Positions 1 through 7,109 are shown, counted from the stretch's first letter. The stretch: 37,213 bases of DNA from an uncultured Lachnospiraceae bacterium (GCA_910580195.1 CAJTWA010000045.1:1-37213); one strand, 5' to 3'. Made by a program: numbers and translations. Notes: a model not told the origin generated them from the letters alone.

Positions 1-1285
1 GATAGTATAGATTGTTCAACTTTCCCTGTCCACTATTATATACTAACACCACATAGTCGTTGCGGAGCTTTTCGATATCCAAAGTTTTCAGGTTGATTCC
101 GAAATTTTTCAGCATATGTTTTGCACCGTCGTAGAGCAATAATTCTGTTTCGTGGTTACGAAAATATCGGTCTTTATCTTTTGATTTCTGGTATCGGAAA
201 TGGTATATATGATGGCTTTTATATTGTTCAGCATATTTTAAAATCTGTCCGAAATCCCTGAGCTGGCGTTCTATTTTTACAAGGCTCTTACGGCTGGTTT
301 TCAAGTCGGCAGTTTTGGCTGAAATTTGCAGTTCAAGTTCAGCTATGGAACCTGTTTCACTGTAATTTGCGGCAGCTATTTTCAGGTTCTGTATATCTGC
401 CCAATGTTTCAATCCGGGACTTTCTGCAAACTTGCTTTCCGTAGTGTCTATGATACTTTTTTTAGAAAAATCACGGACAGGGGGTTTTTTTCTGGCAGGG
501 AAGGAAACGCGTTTATGCGGCAGTGAAAAAATGCCTGTTTCAATGCGTTCCTTAATACGTTCCTTTGTGTATTCCGCGCCAAGGGAACGGACGCTGCCAC
601 GGATAAAATGCTCCTGTTCTGGAGGACGGAAAGAGATATATTTTGCAGCATTTTTATCAAGGGACTGTCCCTTAATTTCATAACCCATTGAGCAGATATG
701 CGTAAGAAAGCCTTCATAAGTTTCAGAGGTTTTGATAGCTTCGTCAATGTCATTTTTCAGTCTGCATTTCCATGAGGAGTTATCCCTTTCAGTCTGCCAT
801 TCATGATACTTTTTGCCCCGTCTGCCAGAAGAGGGAAGGACAGACAAATTATGTTCTTTGCAAAGTTCATCGTTGAGTCTGCGTATATGGTAATAACTCC
901 GCTTGCAGTCATGGTACTTTTCGTGGTTTATGTTGTCGGCCGCACAGAAAATAATGTGGTTATGCACATGCCCTTTGTCAATGTGCGTAGACACGATATA
1001 AGAATACTTTCCCTCAAGAAGTTTATCCGCAAGCTCAGTGCCAATCTTATGGGCTTCTTCGTAGGAAACTTCCCCCGGCATGAAAGCCTGAATCAGATGG
1101 AAGGCTTTGTTTGGGTCGGACTGGCATGTTTTTGATAATGAAAATTTAAAATCATAGGCGGCAGTTTCCGGGCTGCAGCAAAAAGAAGAAATCAAGGTGC
1201 CTTCATCTGTTTTTTCTGGGGAGCAGATATAGGCTATTGCTTTATGTACGGTTGTTTGGATAGCATGGATTTTTGTAATTGCCAT
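1..1285 (-). CDS. MobA-type relaxase (MOBP-like), C-terminus outside window
   Basis: Conjugative relaxase that would nick the element's oriT and lead the strand into a recipient. The frame opens with ATG at 1285 (MAITKIHAIQ) and stays open for 428 codons to the window edge. The diagnostic metal-binding motif is visible at residues 101-110 (HIDKGHVHNH), the three-histidine signature of MOBP relaxases. An upstream AYI segment (Tyr19) is a candidate for the catalytic tyrosine region. The start overlaps the 3' end of the MobC-like gene by about 50 bp in another frame, the usual mobC-mobA arrangement. Composition is AT-rich, like the rest of the element and unlike the host DNA beyond 5245. Family assignment is strong; subfamily and completeness cannot be judged. 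Confidence 0.88.
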   Translation of the reverse strand, partial: MAITKIHAIQTTVHKAIAYICSPEKTDEGTLISSFCCSPETAAYDFKFSLSKTCQSDPNKAFHLIQAFMPGEVSYEEAHKIGTELADKLLEGKYSYIVSTHIDKGHVHNHIIFCAADNINHEKYHDCKRSYYHIRRLNDELCKEHNLSVLPSSGRRGKKYHEWQTERDNSSWKCRLKNDIDEAIKTSETYEGFLTHICSMGYEIKGQSLDKNAAKYISFRPPEQEHFIRGSVRSLGAEYTKERIKERIETGIFSLPHKRVSFPARKKPPVRDFSKKSIIDTTESKFAESPGLKHWADIQNLKIAAANYSETGSIAELELQISAKTADLKTSRKSLVKIERQLRDFGQILKYAEQYKSHHIYHFRYQKSKDKDRYFRNHETELLLYDGAKHMLKNFGINLKTLDIEKLRNDYVVLVYNSGQGKLNNLYY

Positions 1286-1575
1286 ACTTTTTTCATCAGC
1301 TCCTTTACTTCTTTTATGTCGTCAGCATAGATGCTGCCTGTTTGGTTTGCGCGTTTTGTAATCTGGTTTAAATTGTTCCCGATTCTGGCAAGCGCAGTAT
1401 TGTATTCTTTCAGTTCTGAATAATCAATGTCGTAGGTGTAGCCATACAAAACCAGATGGCGCAGGAAAGCGGACTTGCTTTTCATCCCAGATATTTTTTG
1501 TTTTTGCGTAAGGATGTAATCTTCATCCTCGTTCAGATAGAACTGTATGGGGATATTGCGGTTTCGTTCTGACAA
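1234..1575 (-). CDS. MobC-like mobilization accessory protein
   Basis: Relaxosome accessory protein of about 113 residues that should bind oriT DNA and help the relaxase. I chose the TTG start at 1575 because an AAGGAG sits six bases upstream and the product then begins MSERNRNIPIQFYL, the usual MobC N-terminus; the frame itself is open further upstream to 1626 without a good ribosome site there. The segment SAFLRHLVLYG followed by NLNQITKRANQTG is the typical MobC ribbon-helix-helix plus bacterial mobilization core. Its end overlaps the relaxase start, suggesting translational coupling. The two genes are transcribed away from the recombinase, and the palindromes immediately upstream are the expected place for oriT. 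Confidence 0.8.
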   Translation of the reverse strand: MSERNRNIPIQFYLNEDEDYILTQKQKISGMKSKSAFLRHLVLYGYTYDIDYSELKEYNTALARIGNNLNQITKRANQTGSIYADDIKEVKELMKKVWQLQKSMLSKQPYIKQ

Positions 1576-1689
1576 AGGGAACTCCTTTCTGCCTACAGGC
1601 GTTTTGAAAATATGTATATGATACAAGATTTTATGGGAGCTTCTTATTCACTGTTGCTTATTTTGGCAATGTTTCAAAATATAATGTTT

Positions 1690-1925
1690 GTGCGTTTAAG
1701 GGGTCAGGGGGCTATCCCCCTGTGTATCAATTCCTGAAAGTTTCCGTATGGATGGGACTTGCAGGAATTGGAGCCTGTGTCATGACATAGGCAGTGCTTG
1801 CTCTGAATGGCAAATCTCCCGTAGGGGATTTGCGTGTTGTACGAGAATAGGCGAGTGTTTACAACACATAAGGGCATAATTGCCCTTCTATTGGGCGCGG
1901 GCTATTCTTGGTGGATATAGCATGT
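1690..1925. other. Candidate origin of transfer (oriT) region
   Basis: Noncoding block just upstream of mobC with four palindromes in a row: CAGGGGG/CCCCCTG at 1705-1722 (loop CTAT), GCAAATCTCC/GGGGATTTGC at 1810-1833, GTGTTGT/ACAACAC at 1834-1867, and AAGGGCA/TGCCCTT at 1870-1887 (loop TAAT). Clustered inverted repeats directly upstream of mobC-mobA is the classic oriT layout. I could not identify the nick site, so this is placement by context and structure. Confidence 0.5.
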
Positions 1926-1938
1926 CCCTCCAGAAAAT

Positions 1939-1994
1939 AAAAAACTGCTACGGCCAAAACATGAAAGGATTTCCATGTTTTAAAATCGTAGCAG
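1939..1994 (-). terminator. Two-tier hairpin with T-run on the minus strand
   Basis: Outer stem CTGCTACG/CGTAGCAG (1945-1952 and 1987-1994) encloses a second stem AAAACATG/CATGTTTT (1956-1963 and 1974-1981). On the minus strand it is followed by six T residues, so it reads as an intrinsic terminator for leftward transcription. It separates the oriT/mob block from the HTH gene. Confidence 0.5.
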
Positions 1995-2065
1995 CTTAAT
2001 GATATCGTTTATAAATTTGCAGTTTAATTTATAAGTAATTTTAACAGGTAACATATGGAAAGTCA

Positions 2066-2228
2066 ATGGGAAAAAATGTAAATGTGTTTGTGAAAGATAA
2101 TAGCAAAAAAGGAAAATCCGTGGAAGGATGCATATGAAAAAATTGAAAAAGTTTTTTCAATAAGCAAGGATATTGCATATTCAGCATTTACAATAGATAA
2201 GGGGAATGGGGAGAGGGGTGAAGCATGA
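2066..2228 (+). pseudogene. Possible frameshifted small element gene
   Basis: A frame starting at ATG 2066 (MGKNVNVFVKDNSKKGK) breaks soon after, while the +1 frame stays open from 2094 to a TGA at 2226-2228 and ends ...ISKDIAYSAFTIDKG. That stop overlaps the ATG of the HTH gene, as in coupled genes, yet this frame has no ATG, GTG or TTG. A run of six A at 2105-2110 joins the two frames, so a one-base slip there would give one ~54-residue protein. I do not recognise the product. It could equally be chance. Confidence 0.25.
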
Positions 2229-2554
2229 ACGCTGCGCATCGCAGGGAAGAAATTATTAATTTGCTCATTATCAGGCGACATACGACAGCAAGTGAACTGG
2301 CACAGGAGTTTGGAGTTTCCATACGCACGATACAATATGATATTCAGTCTTTATCTCCAGCTTATCCAATTTATACAAAACAGGGAGAAAACGGTGGGAT
2401 ATTTATGAGAGATGATTTTCGTCCCTACTCGAATACACTTACTTTTGATGAATTAAACGCACTGAAGGAACTATATAGTCAGGAAAACGGACTGCATAGG
2501 GAAATCCTCTACGGGATTTTAAAAAAATATGGGCCGGATAAACTGGTAGTATAA
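2225..2554 (+). CDS. Small DeoR/HTH_11-type transcriptional regulator
   Basis: A 109-residue protein whose first ~55 residues form the winged helix-turn-helix found at the N-terminus of DeoR and WYL regulators: RREEIINLLIIRRHTTASEL followed by AQEFGVSIRTIQYDIQSLS. The remainder (YTKQGENGGIFMRDDF...) is the wing plus a short tail. No sugar-binding or WYL domain follows, so it is a stand-alone HTH protein. Such short HTH genes are common in Firmicutes integrative elements, sitting between mob genes and the recombinase. A GAGGGG ribosome site precedes ATG 2225. It probably regulates element genes, but nothing here shows its operator. Confidence 0.75.
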   Translation: MNAAHRREEIINLLIIRRHTTASELAQEFGVSIRTIQYDIQSLSPAYPIYTKQGENGGIFMRDDFRPYSNTLTFDELNALKELYSQENGLHREILYGILKKYGPDKLVV

Positions 2555-2635
2555 ACTTGCCATTCCGCTAAAGCACATAATCTATAAACCGTTTGTAGCA
2601 GCCGGTATGCTTATGTGCTTTTTGGACTGGCAAGT
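2555..2635. repeat. Nested perfect inverted repeats after the HTH gene
   Basis: Outer arms ACTTGCCA/TGGCAAGT (2555-2562, 2628-2635) enclose inner arms AAAGCACATAA/TTATGTGCTTT (2570-2580, 2611-2621). A third palindrome, TTTTGGACT/AAGTCCAAAA, overlaps the right side. The inner stem ends in a T-run, so it may terminate the HTH transcript, but the double nesting is more than a terminator needs. Confidence 0.6.
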
Positions 2636-2984
2636 CCAAAAGTGTTTTTCATACAGGAGATTCCTGTAGCGTACATTGAAAATTTCACATGGTTCATACA
2701 TATGGGACGTGTGGGATATGTGGAGCCACTATGCGGATACGCCAAAAGAAGCCTGCTTTCATTTTACGATGAATGTGTATACGAGGGAGTATTGAAATTT
2801 AATATTGAAGTTAAGGCATGGAGCGATAAATGTCTGGCGAAATGCACAACATTAGTGCGGGGCGATGATACATATTTTTGATAATGATACTTCTGGAGAA
2901 ATCCAGTCACTGAACTGACGGTGCAATGCCGATGTGGGCAGAGTAATGAACTGCCACCCATATGTATTGGTTTAAATTGTCCAT
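2636..2984. other. Element DNA with no defensible gene
   Basis: An 88-codon frame covers 2615-2881 but lacks a ribosome site, begins inside the inverted repeats and shows no domain. A second frame from ATG 2718 (MWSHYADTPKEACFHF, stop at 2795) faintly recalls DUF2971 proteins. I read this as a possible decayed gene and do not call a CDS. Confidence 0.4.
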
Positions 2985-3019
2985 TAATCAAAGGGGGCTG
3001 CGTAAGCCCTTTTTGATTA
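2985..3019. terminator. Near-perfect 15-bp hairpin, bidirectional terminator
   Basis: TAATCAAAGGGGGCT (2985-2999) pairs with AGCCCTTTTTGATTA (3005-3019) around a 5-nt loop, with two G-U pairs. The right arm contains a T-run. It insulates the accessory-recombinase genes from upstream transcription. Confidence 0.6.
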
Positions 3020-3098
3020 GTTGTCAAGTAATATTGTGTTAGATATTATCGCATAGCAGTTCCAATTAGTGGAAATAATGATTGTAAGGAGGGATTTC

Positions 3099-3317
3099 AT
3101 GCAGATAGAAGTAAATGAACAATTCAAGTTTGCCAGTGTATGGCTGACAAATGAAGAAAAGAACGATACAGATATAATAAAATCTCTGCAGCCAGTCATT
3201 AAAAAGTACAGAGAGATGAAGTACAGATTTGTTGTCTTTCAATCAGGCAACCAGAACTTATTGGAACTGACAAAAGGGCTGCTTGCCCATAATAAAAATC
3301 TGGTTAATAATGGGTAA
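3099..3317 (+). CDS. Small conserved-looking element accessory protein
   Basis: A 72-residue protein starting at ATG 3099, chosen because AAGGAGG lies just upstream; an in-frame GTG at 3069 is less likely. The sequence opens MQIEVNEQFKFASVWLTNEE and contains YREMKYRFVVFQSGNQNLLE, ending with a basic LLAHNKNL segment. I recall similar short proteins next to recombinases in Tn1549-like and Tn4451-like elements, but I know of no assigned function. It is acidic, has no membrane segment or signal peptide, and lies 100 bp before the recombinase on the same strand. Confidence 0.65.
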   Translation: MQIEVNEQFKFASVWLTNEEKNDTDIIKSLQPVIKKYREMKYRFVVFQSGNQNLLELTKGLLAHNKNLVNNG

Positions 3318-3335
3318 TAATATTATAAAATATAC

Positions 3336-3397
3336 TTGCTTTTTTTGGATAAACAAGTTACAATGTTGTCAGTAAATGTAGAAAAATTTACTGACAA
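3336..3397 (+). promoter_or_regulatory. Recombinase promoter with overlapping 12-bp inverted repeat
   Basis: TTGCTT (3336-3341), 17-bp spacer and TACAAT (3359-3364) make a sigma-A promoter. A perfect inverted repeat TTGTCAGTAAAT/ATTTACTGACAA (3366-3377, 3386-3397) begins two bases after the -10, covering the start site. This is an operator-like position for repression of the recombinase; it could also fold in the leader RNA. AGGAGG precedes ATG 3420. Confidence 0.6.
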
Positions 3398-3419
3398 TGT
3401 TTGATGATAGGAGGAAACG

Positions 3420-5702
3420 ATGGAGAAAATAGCAGATAGCCTGATTGATACAGAAATATATGGTTACTGTCGAATCTCTGTTGATGAAGAATTAGACAAA
3501 GATAACACTTCTATTGAAAACCAAAAAAATATTATCTCAGATTTTTGTAAAAAAAAGTTTCCCAAAAGCAGTGTAAAATTCTTTGTTGACAGAGATAGGT
3601 CAGGGTATACCTTTGAGCAAAGGGAAGATTATCAAAAACTCCGAAAGAAGCTGTTAGGAGGAAAAAACTTAAAGATACTAATTGTAAAAGATTTTAGCCG
3701 GTTTTCCAGACGAAACAGCAAAGGGCTTGTGGAATTAGAAGACTTGCGCGACGCGGGCGTCAGAATCATTAGTATAGGTGATTCCATTGATTACCCGACT
3801 TTTGATGATTGGATGGCAATTCAGTTCCGTTTTTTGATAAACGAAATGCCTGTAACGGATGCAAGCAAGAAAGTGAGGACGGTTATCAAAAGACGTCAGG
3901 AAGAAGGCGAATGGATTTGTACAGTACCATATGGATATGTTATTACAAATATGAAGAAACAAGAGATAGCCATTGTACCAGACGAAGCCGAGGTAATAAA
4001 GAAAGTTTTTTCTCTTTATATTGAGGGATGGGGATATAAAAGAATAGCAAATTATCTAACCGAACAAAAAATCCCAACTCCAAGAATGAAAGAGAAAGAG
4101 CGGATAGAGGCCAGAGGAGATGAGTATAAAAGAAAGCAGACCAAAACTGTATGGAGCCTTGTTACAATTCAGGGTATTCTTACGAATGATTTTTATATCG
4201 GTACTTTAAGGCAGCACAAGTACAAGCGTAAGAAAATTAACGGTTCAGATGTAAAAGTCAATCCAGAAGAAAATTATGTGTTTGAAAACCACCATGAGCC
4301 TATTATAGACAATAAAACGTGGTTGTTGACACAGGATTTGTTAAAGCAAAGGACTGCTTCACATTATCGTGGAATTAAAAAATATGACAATGTGTATTCT
4401 GGTTTTATGTTCTGTGGGGATTGCGGTTCTCCGATGTTTTCCATGAGCAGAGGCGATATGGCTCCAGCTTATACTTGTGGGATGTACCACAAGAGAGGAA
4501 GGGCAGCTTGTACTTCACATCATACCCGTGTAGATATGCTGGATGCGATTATGAAGCAATATGTAAAAAAAGTCAGGGATAATTCTTCTGGCATGATAAA
4601 AAGGCTGGAATCTTCTATTAAAAACGAGGCAACGGAGCTTCAGGAAAATGAAAGTACCATATCGCTTTTAGAAAGACATTTATTGGATGCTAAAGAGGAA
4701 TTGAAAGCTGTGAAAAAGAGAAAAATTAAAGAACTTGCAAAATTAGACGCACAGCTATCAACCAATCCAGAAGTGGCTGATCAGATAGAAATTATTGAAG
4801 AAACATATGTAGATTTAGAAGACGAACTGACTTTAAAAATAAGCGGTTTACAAAATCAAATCAATCTGACTTCTAATAAAAGAAATGATATTATCCGGAT
4901 AAACCGTCTGGCAAGAACGGTCATAGATGTGTTCAACGATATTTTAGAGAAACCGAAACTTGATAAGATGGATTTACAATTGATTATAGACAGAATTATT
5001 ATTTATGAAGACCACATGGATGTGAAACTCAAGGCAGATGTGGATTCTTTATTAAATGCTGATAGACAGCATATGGGGCAAGTTCCCGAAAATTTTCAGA
5101 AAGACAGTAAAGTTATATTAAATGATGGCCATCGCTTATCAACCCTTTATATAAATGATGAGGAAAGCCATAATCGCACAATGGTTCGGCTGAAAACTCG
5201 CAATCAGCCTGAACGACTCTTTACTGTCAGTGTTGTCAACAGTGGCGACCCGCTGGAAATTTTTACTGACCGGGAAGGGGAAATTATCCTGAAAAAATAC
5301 TCCCCTATCGGCGAGCTGGGGCAGTTTGCAGGGCTGTATGCGGAAAGCCTTGCCCAGACCAGCGGCTGCTTGGTATGCATCACGGACAAAGACCATGTGA
5401 TTGCGGCTGCCGGGGCTGGAAAAAAGGATTTTGACGGAAAGCCAATCAGCAAGCAGTTGGAAAATGTGATTACTGACAGGGAAACTTTTTATGCCCAGAA
5501 AGATGAGAAAGGGTTTGTGAAAATTACCTTGGACGATACCGGGGATTTCCAGTCCCAAGTAGTGTCCACCATTATTTCCGAGGGGGATGCCATTGGCTCT
5601 GTGGTAATGTACAACAGGGAAGAAGGCAGCGGCATGGGGGAAACAGAAAGCAAGCTGGCACGGGTAGCGGCAGGTTTTCTGGGGAAGCAGATGGAGCAGT
5701 AA
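3420..5702 (+). CDS. Large serine recombinase fused in frame to SpoVT C-terminal domain
   Basis: Site-specific recombinase that should insert and excise the element. Resolvase catalytic domain at residues ~13-160, with YCRIS giving Arg18 and nucleophile Ser20, and DFSRFSRRN near 90. The recombinase domain covers ~165-290. A zinc ribbon follows with Cys332, Cys335, Cys353 and Cys364. Residues ~395-490 are coiled coil, then a TndX/TnpX-type C-terminal region ends near residue 540-600. From Gly609 the protein becomes SpoVT: GDPLEIFTDREGEIILKKYS, through to ...AAGFLGKQMEQ, matching B. subtilis SpoVT from residue 31 to its end. There is no stop between the parts, giving 760 residues against about 520-600 for the family. 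Base composition becomes richer in GC at the join. Whether the fused tail affects recombination is unknown. Confidence 0.9.
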   Translation: MEKIADSLIDTEIYGYCRISVDEELDKDNTSIENQKNIISDFCKKKFPKSSVKFFVDRDRSGYTFEQREDYQKLRKKLLGGKNLKILIVKDFSRFSRRNSKGLVELEDLRDAGVRIISIGDSIDYPTFDDWMAIQFRFLINEMPVTDASKKVRTVIKRRQEEGEWICTVPYGYVITNMKKQEIAIVPDEAEVIKKVFSLYIEGWGYKRIANYLTEQKIPTPRMKEKERIEARGDEYKRKQTKTVWSLVTIQGILTNDFYIGTLRQHKYKRKKINGSDVKVNPEENYVFENHHEPIIDNKTWLLTQDLLKQRTASHYRGIKKYDNVYSGFMFCGDCGSPMFSMSRGDMAPAYTCGMYHKRGRAACTSHHTRVDMLDAIMKQYVKKVRDNSSGMIKRLESSIKNEATELQENESTISLLERHLLDAKEELKAVKKRKIKELAKLDAQLSTNPEVADQIEIIEETYVDLEDELTLKISGLQNQINLTSNKRNDIIRINRLARTVIDVFNDILEKPKLDKMDLQLIIDRIIIYEDHMDVKLKADVDSLLNADRQHMGQVPENFQKDSKVILNDGHRLSTLYINDEESHNRTMVRLKTRNQPERLFTVSVVNSGDPLEIFTDREGEIILKKYSPIGELGQFAGLYAESLAQTSGCLVCITDKDHVIAAAGAGKKDFDGKPISKQLENVITDRETFYAQKDEKGFVKITLDDTGDFQSQVVSTIISEGDAIGSVVMYNREEGSGMGETESKLARVAAGFLGKQMEQ
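5230..5260. other. Element-chromosome junction (attR/attL-type site) inside spoVT
   Basis: Left of about 5244 is recombinase DNA; right of it is spoVT coding sequence (GGC GAC CCG CTG, residues G-D-P-L). TndX/TnpX-type recombinases are known to cross over at a GA dinucleotide; the GA at 5247-5248 is my candidate core. Exact limits need the partner junction, which is outside the window. Confidence 0.65.
5244..5702 (+). pseudogene. spoVT: 3' part of spoVT, lacking the AbrB DNA-binding domain
   Basis: SpoVT is a late-sporulation transcription factor with an N-terminal AbrB-like swapped-hairpin DNA-binding domain and a C-terminal GAF-like sensing domain. Here 152 residues remain, covering the last part of the linker strand and the whole GAF-like domain (ELGQFAGLYAESLAQTSG ... 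CLVCITDKDHVIAAAGAG). The missing part corresponds to about residues 1-30, the DNA-binding half. This copy has no start of its own and is open only as the tail of the recombinase frame. If the element leaves precisely, spoVT would be rebuilt; until then this locus cannot make normal SpoVT. Another intact copy elsewhere in the genome cannot be excluded. Confidence 0.85.
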
Positions 5703-5764
5703 TTTGGTGATGTATCAGGAGAGAGGTTTGTTGGTGATGCAATGGGAAAGGCTGTAAGGGATTC

Positions 5765-5810
5765 TTTGGGGACGGACGGCAATTTGGGCCAGCCCTTCCC
5801 CGCACAAATT
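5765..5810. repeat. Palindromic repeat, copy 1 (related to 16951-16986)
   Basis: A G-rich/C-rich hairpin block (TTTGGGGACGGACGGC ... CCCTTCCCCGC) that aligns well with the block after the SbcC-like gene. CAATTTG and CAAATTG inside it also pair. It lies downstream of spoVT and may act as a terminator. Confidence 0.45.
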
Positions 5811-5834
5811 GGGCAGCGTTCCGGCAAACTGACC

Positions 5835-5969
5835 CTAACTTTGGCTAAGGGATTTTAACTGCTAACTCTGGCTAAGGGATTTTAGCTGCTAACTCCGGTT
5901 AAGGGATTTTAGCTGCTAACTTCGGTTAAGGGATTTTAACTGCTAACTCCGGCTAAGGGATTTTAGGAA
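5835..5969. repeat. Five tandem 27-bp repeats
   Basis: Units start at 5835, 5862, 5889, 5916 and 5943 (the last is partial) with the pattern CTAACTYYGGYTAAGGGATT plus TTARCTG. Each unit carries GCTAA/TTAGC pairing, so the array can fold. Units touch each other with no spacers, so it is not CRISPR. The rest of 5703-6039 holds no gene. Confidence 0.9.
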
Positions 5970-6039
5970 GGCCTTCCTCCCTAAGCCTGCGTAAGCAGCG
6001 GATGTTCCCTGCATGAAGGGTGCCCATGGATATATTCCC

Positions 6040-7071
6040 TTATTTTGCTTCCCGGTACTGGACTGGCTCTGCGTGCTGGTCTAAGGAGCGGAATTCATAG
6101 CCTGCGTCCGAGAGTTTCTGCAATACGGTGGGGAGGGCTGCCAATGTGGCGTTCTTCCCGGAACCGTCATGCATCAGGACTACCGGGTTTTCTACATTTC
6201 CGATGGTGGTGCAGATATTGTCGATAATGTTCTGGCTGGTTGTCAAGTTGCTCCCATCCCCAGAGCTCACATTCCAGTCAAAATGGGTAAAGCCGCGCCG
6301 CCCCATTTCCTCAATAATGCTGTTGACTACATAGGAGGAGCCGTTGTTGCTCCCGCCGGGGAACCGGTACAGGCAGGGGGAATAGCCCGTCTGTTCGTAG
6401 ACCCAGTCATATACCTTTTCATAATCTTCCAAAAAAGCATCCTTGGAGCGGTAAATCTGGCTGTAATTATGGCTGTAGGAGTGGAGGGCGAGGGTGTGCC
6501 CCCGTTCCACAATATCTGATAAATATTCTGCATACTCTTCATTATTTTTCCCTACGACAAAAAACGTTGCGTGGGCATTGTATTGGTCCAGCAAATCCAG
6601 TACTTTGGGGGTCAGCGAGGAAGGGCCGTCGTCGAAGGTAAGGTAAGCATATTTCTGCCCAGGCTGGGTGGGAGTACTGTCCTTGTCCGCATACAGGTTG
6701 GGGTAAGGGTCTTCGCTGGAACTGCTGGAGGAATACCCGTATCCTTGGCTTGTGCCATAACCTTCCCCGGAACCGTCATCCTGCCCAGATTCCCCATCCG
6801 GATCTTCTTGCCCAAAATCTTGTATCTGTTCTGACAGCTCTGTAATATAATCCTTTTGCCCTGCAATGTATTTTTCTTTTTCTTCCAGTTGGGCGTTGCT
6901 GTCCTCTAACTTTTCATTTAGGCCGGAGTTATCTTTTTCAAGCTGCCCTGCTTTGGCCTCCAAGCTTTGGTACCGGCTGTCCAAGTCCCGGTATTGGGAC
7001 CAGAAAAACCCCGAAATACAAAGGAAAGCTGCGGTGCAGCAAAGCACTGGGATAATTATTTTCTTTTTCAT
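6040..7071 (-). CDS. Membrane-anchored NodB-type polysaccharide deacetylase
   Basis: Removes acetyl groups from peptidoglycan or another surface glycan outside the cell. I start at ATG 7071 (MKKKIIIPVLCC), nine bases after AAGGAG, giving 343 residues; an ATG two codons earlier is possible. Residues ~4-24 are a signal anchor, ~30-80 a coiled coil, ~85-125 a Gly/Ser/Asp-rich linker. The catalytic domain begins near 135 with all NodB motifs: TFDDGP, HSYSHN (zinc histidines), RFPGG, DW and LMHD. It stands alone with its own promoter and a convergent neighbour. The target glycan cannot be told from sequence. Confidence 0.92.
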   Translation of the reverse strand: MKKKIIIPVLCCTAAFLCISGFFWSQYRDLDSRYQSLEAKAGQLEKDNSGLNEKLEDSNAQLEEKEKYIAGQKDYITELSEQIQDFGQEDPDGESGQDDGSGEGYGTSQGYGYSSSSSSEDPYPNLYADKDSTPTQPGQKYAYLTFDDGPSSLTPKVLDLLDQYNAHATFFVVGKNNEEYAEYLSDIVERGHTLALHSYSHNYSQIYRSKDAFLEDYEKVYDWVYEQTGYSPCLYRFPGGSNNGSSYVVNSIIEEMGRRGFTHFDWNVSSGDGSNLTTSQNIIDNICTTIGNVENPVVLMHDGSGKNATLAALPTVLQKLSDAGYEFRSLDQHAEPVQYREAK

Positions 7072-7109
7072 AATCATTTTCTCCTTAAGTATAAAATTTC
7101 CCAAATAAT

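Noticed and set aside
2615..2881. 88-residue frame in the mobile element
   Set aside because: It starts within the nested inverted repeats, has no ribosome site and no recognisable domain; a decayed gene cannot be excluded.
1..5245. Insertion sequence or phage
   Set aside because: No DDE transposase or phage structural gene is seen; relaxase, MobC and a serine recombinase indicate a mobilizable integrative element.
5835..5969. CRISPR array
   Set aside because: Units abut with no unique spacers, and no cas genes are present; these are plain tandem repeats.
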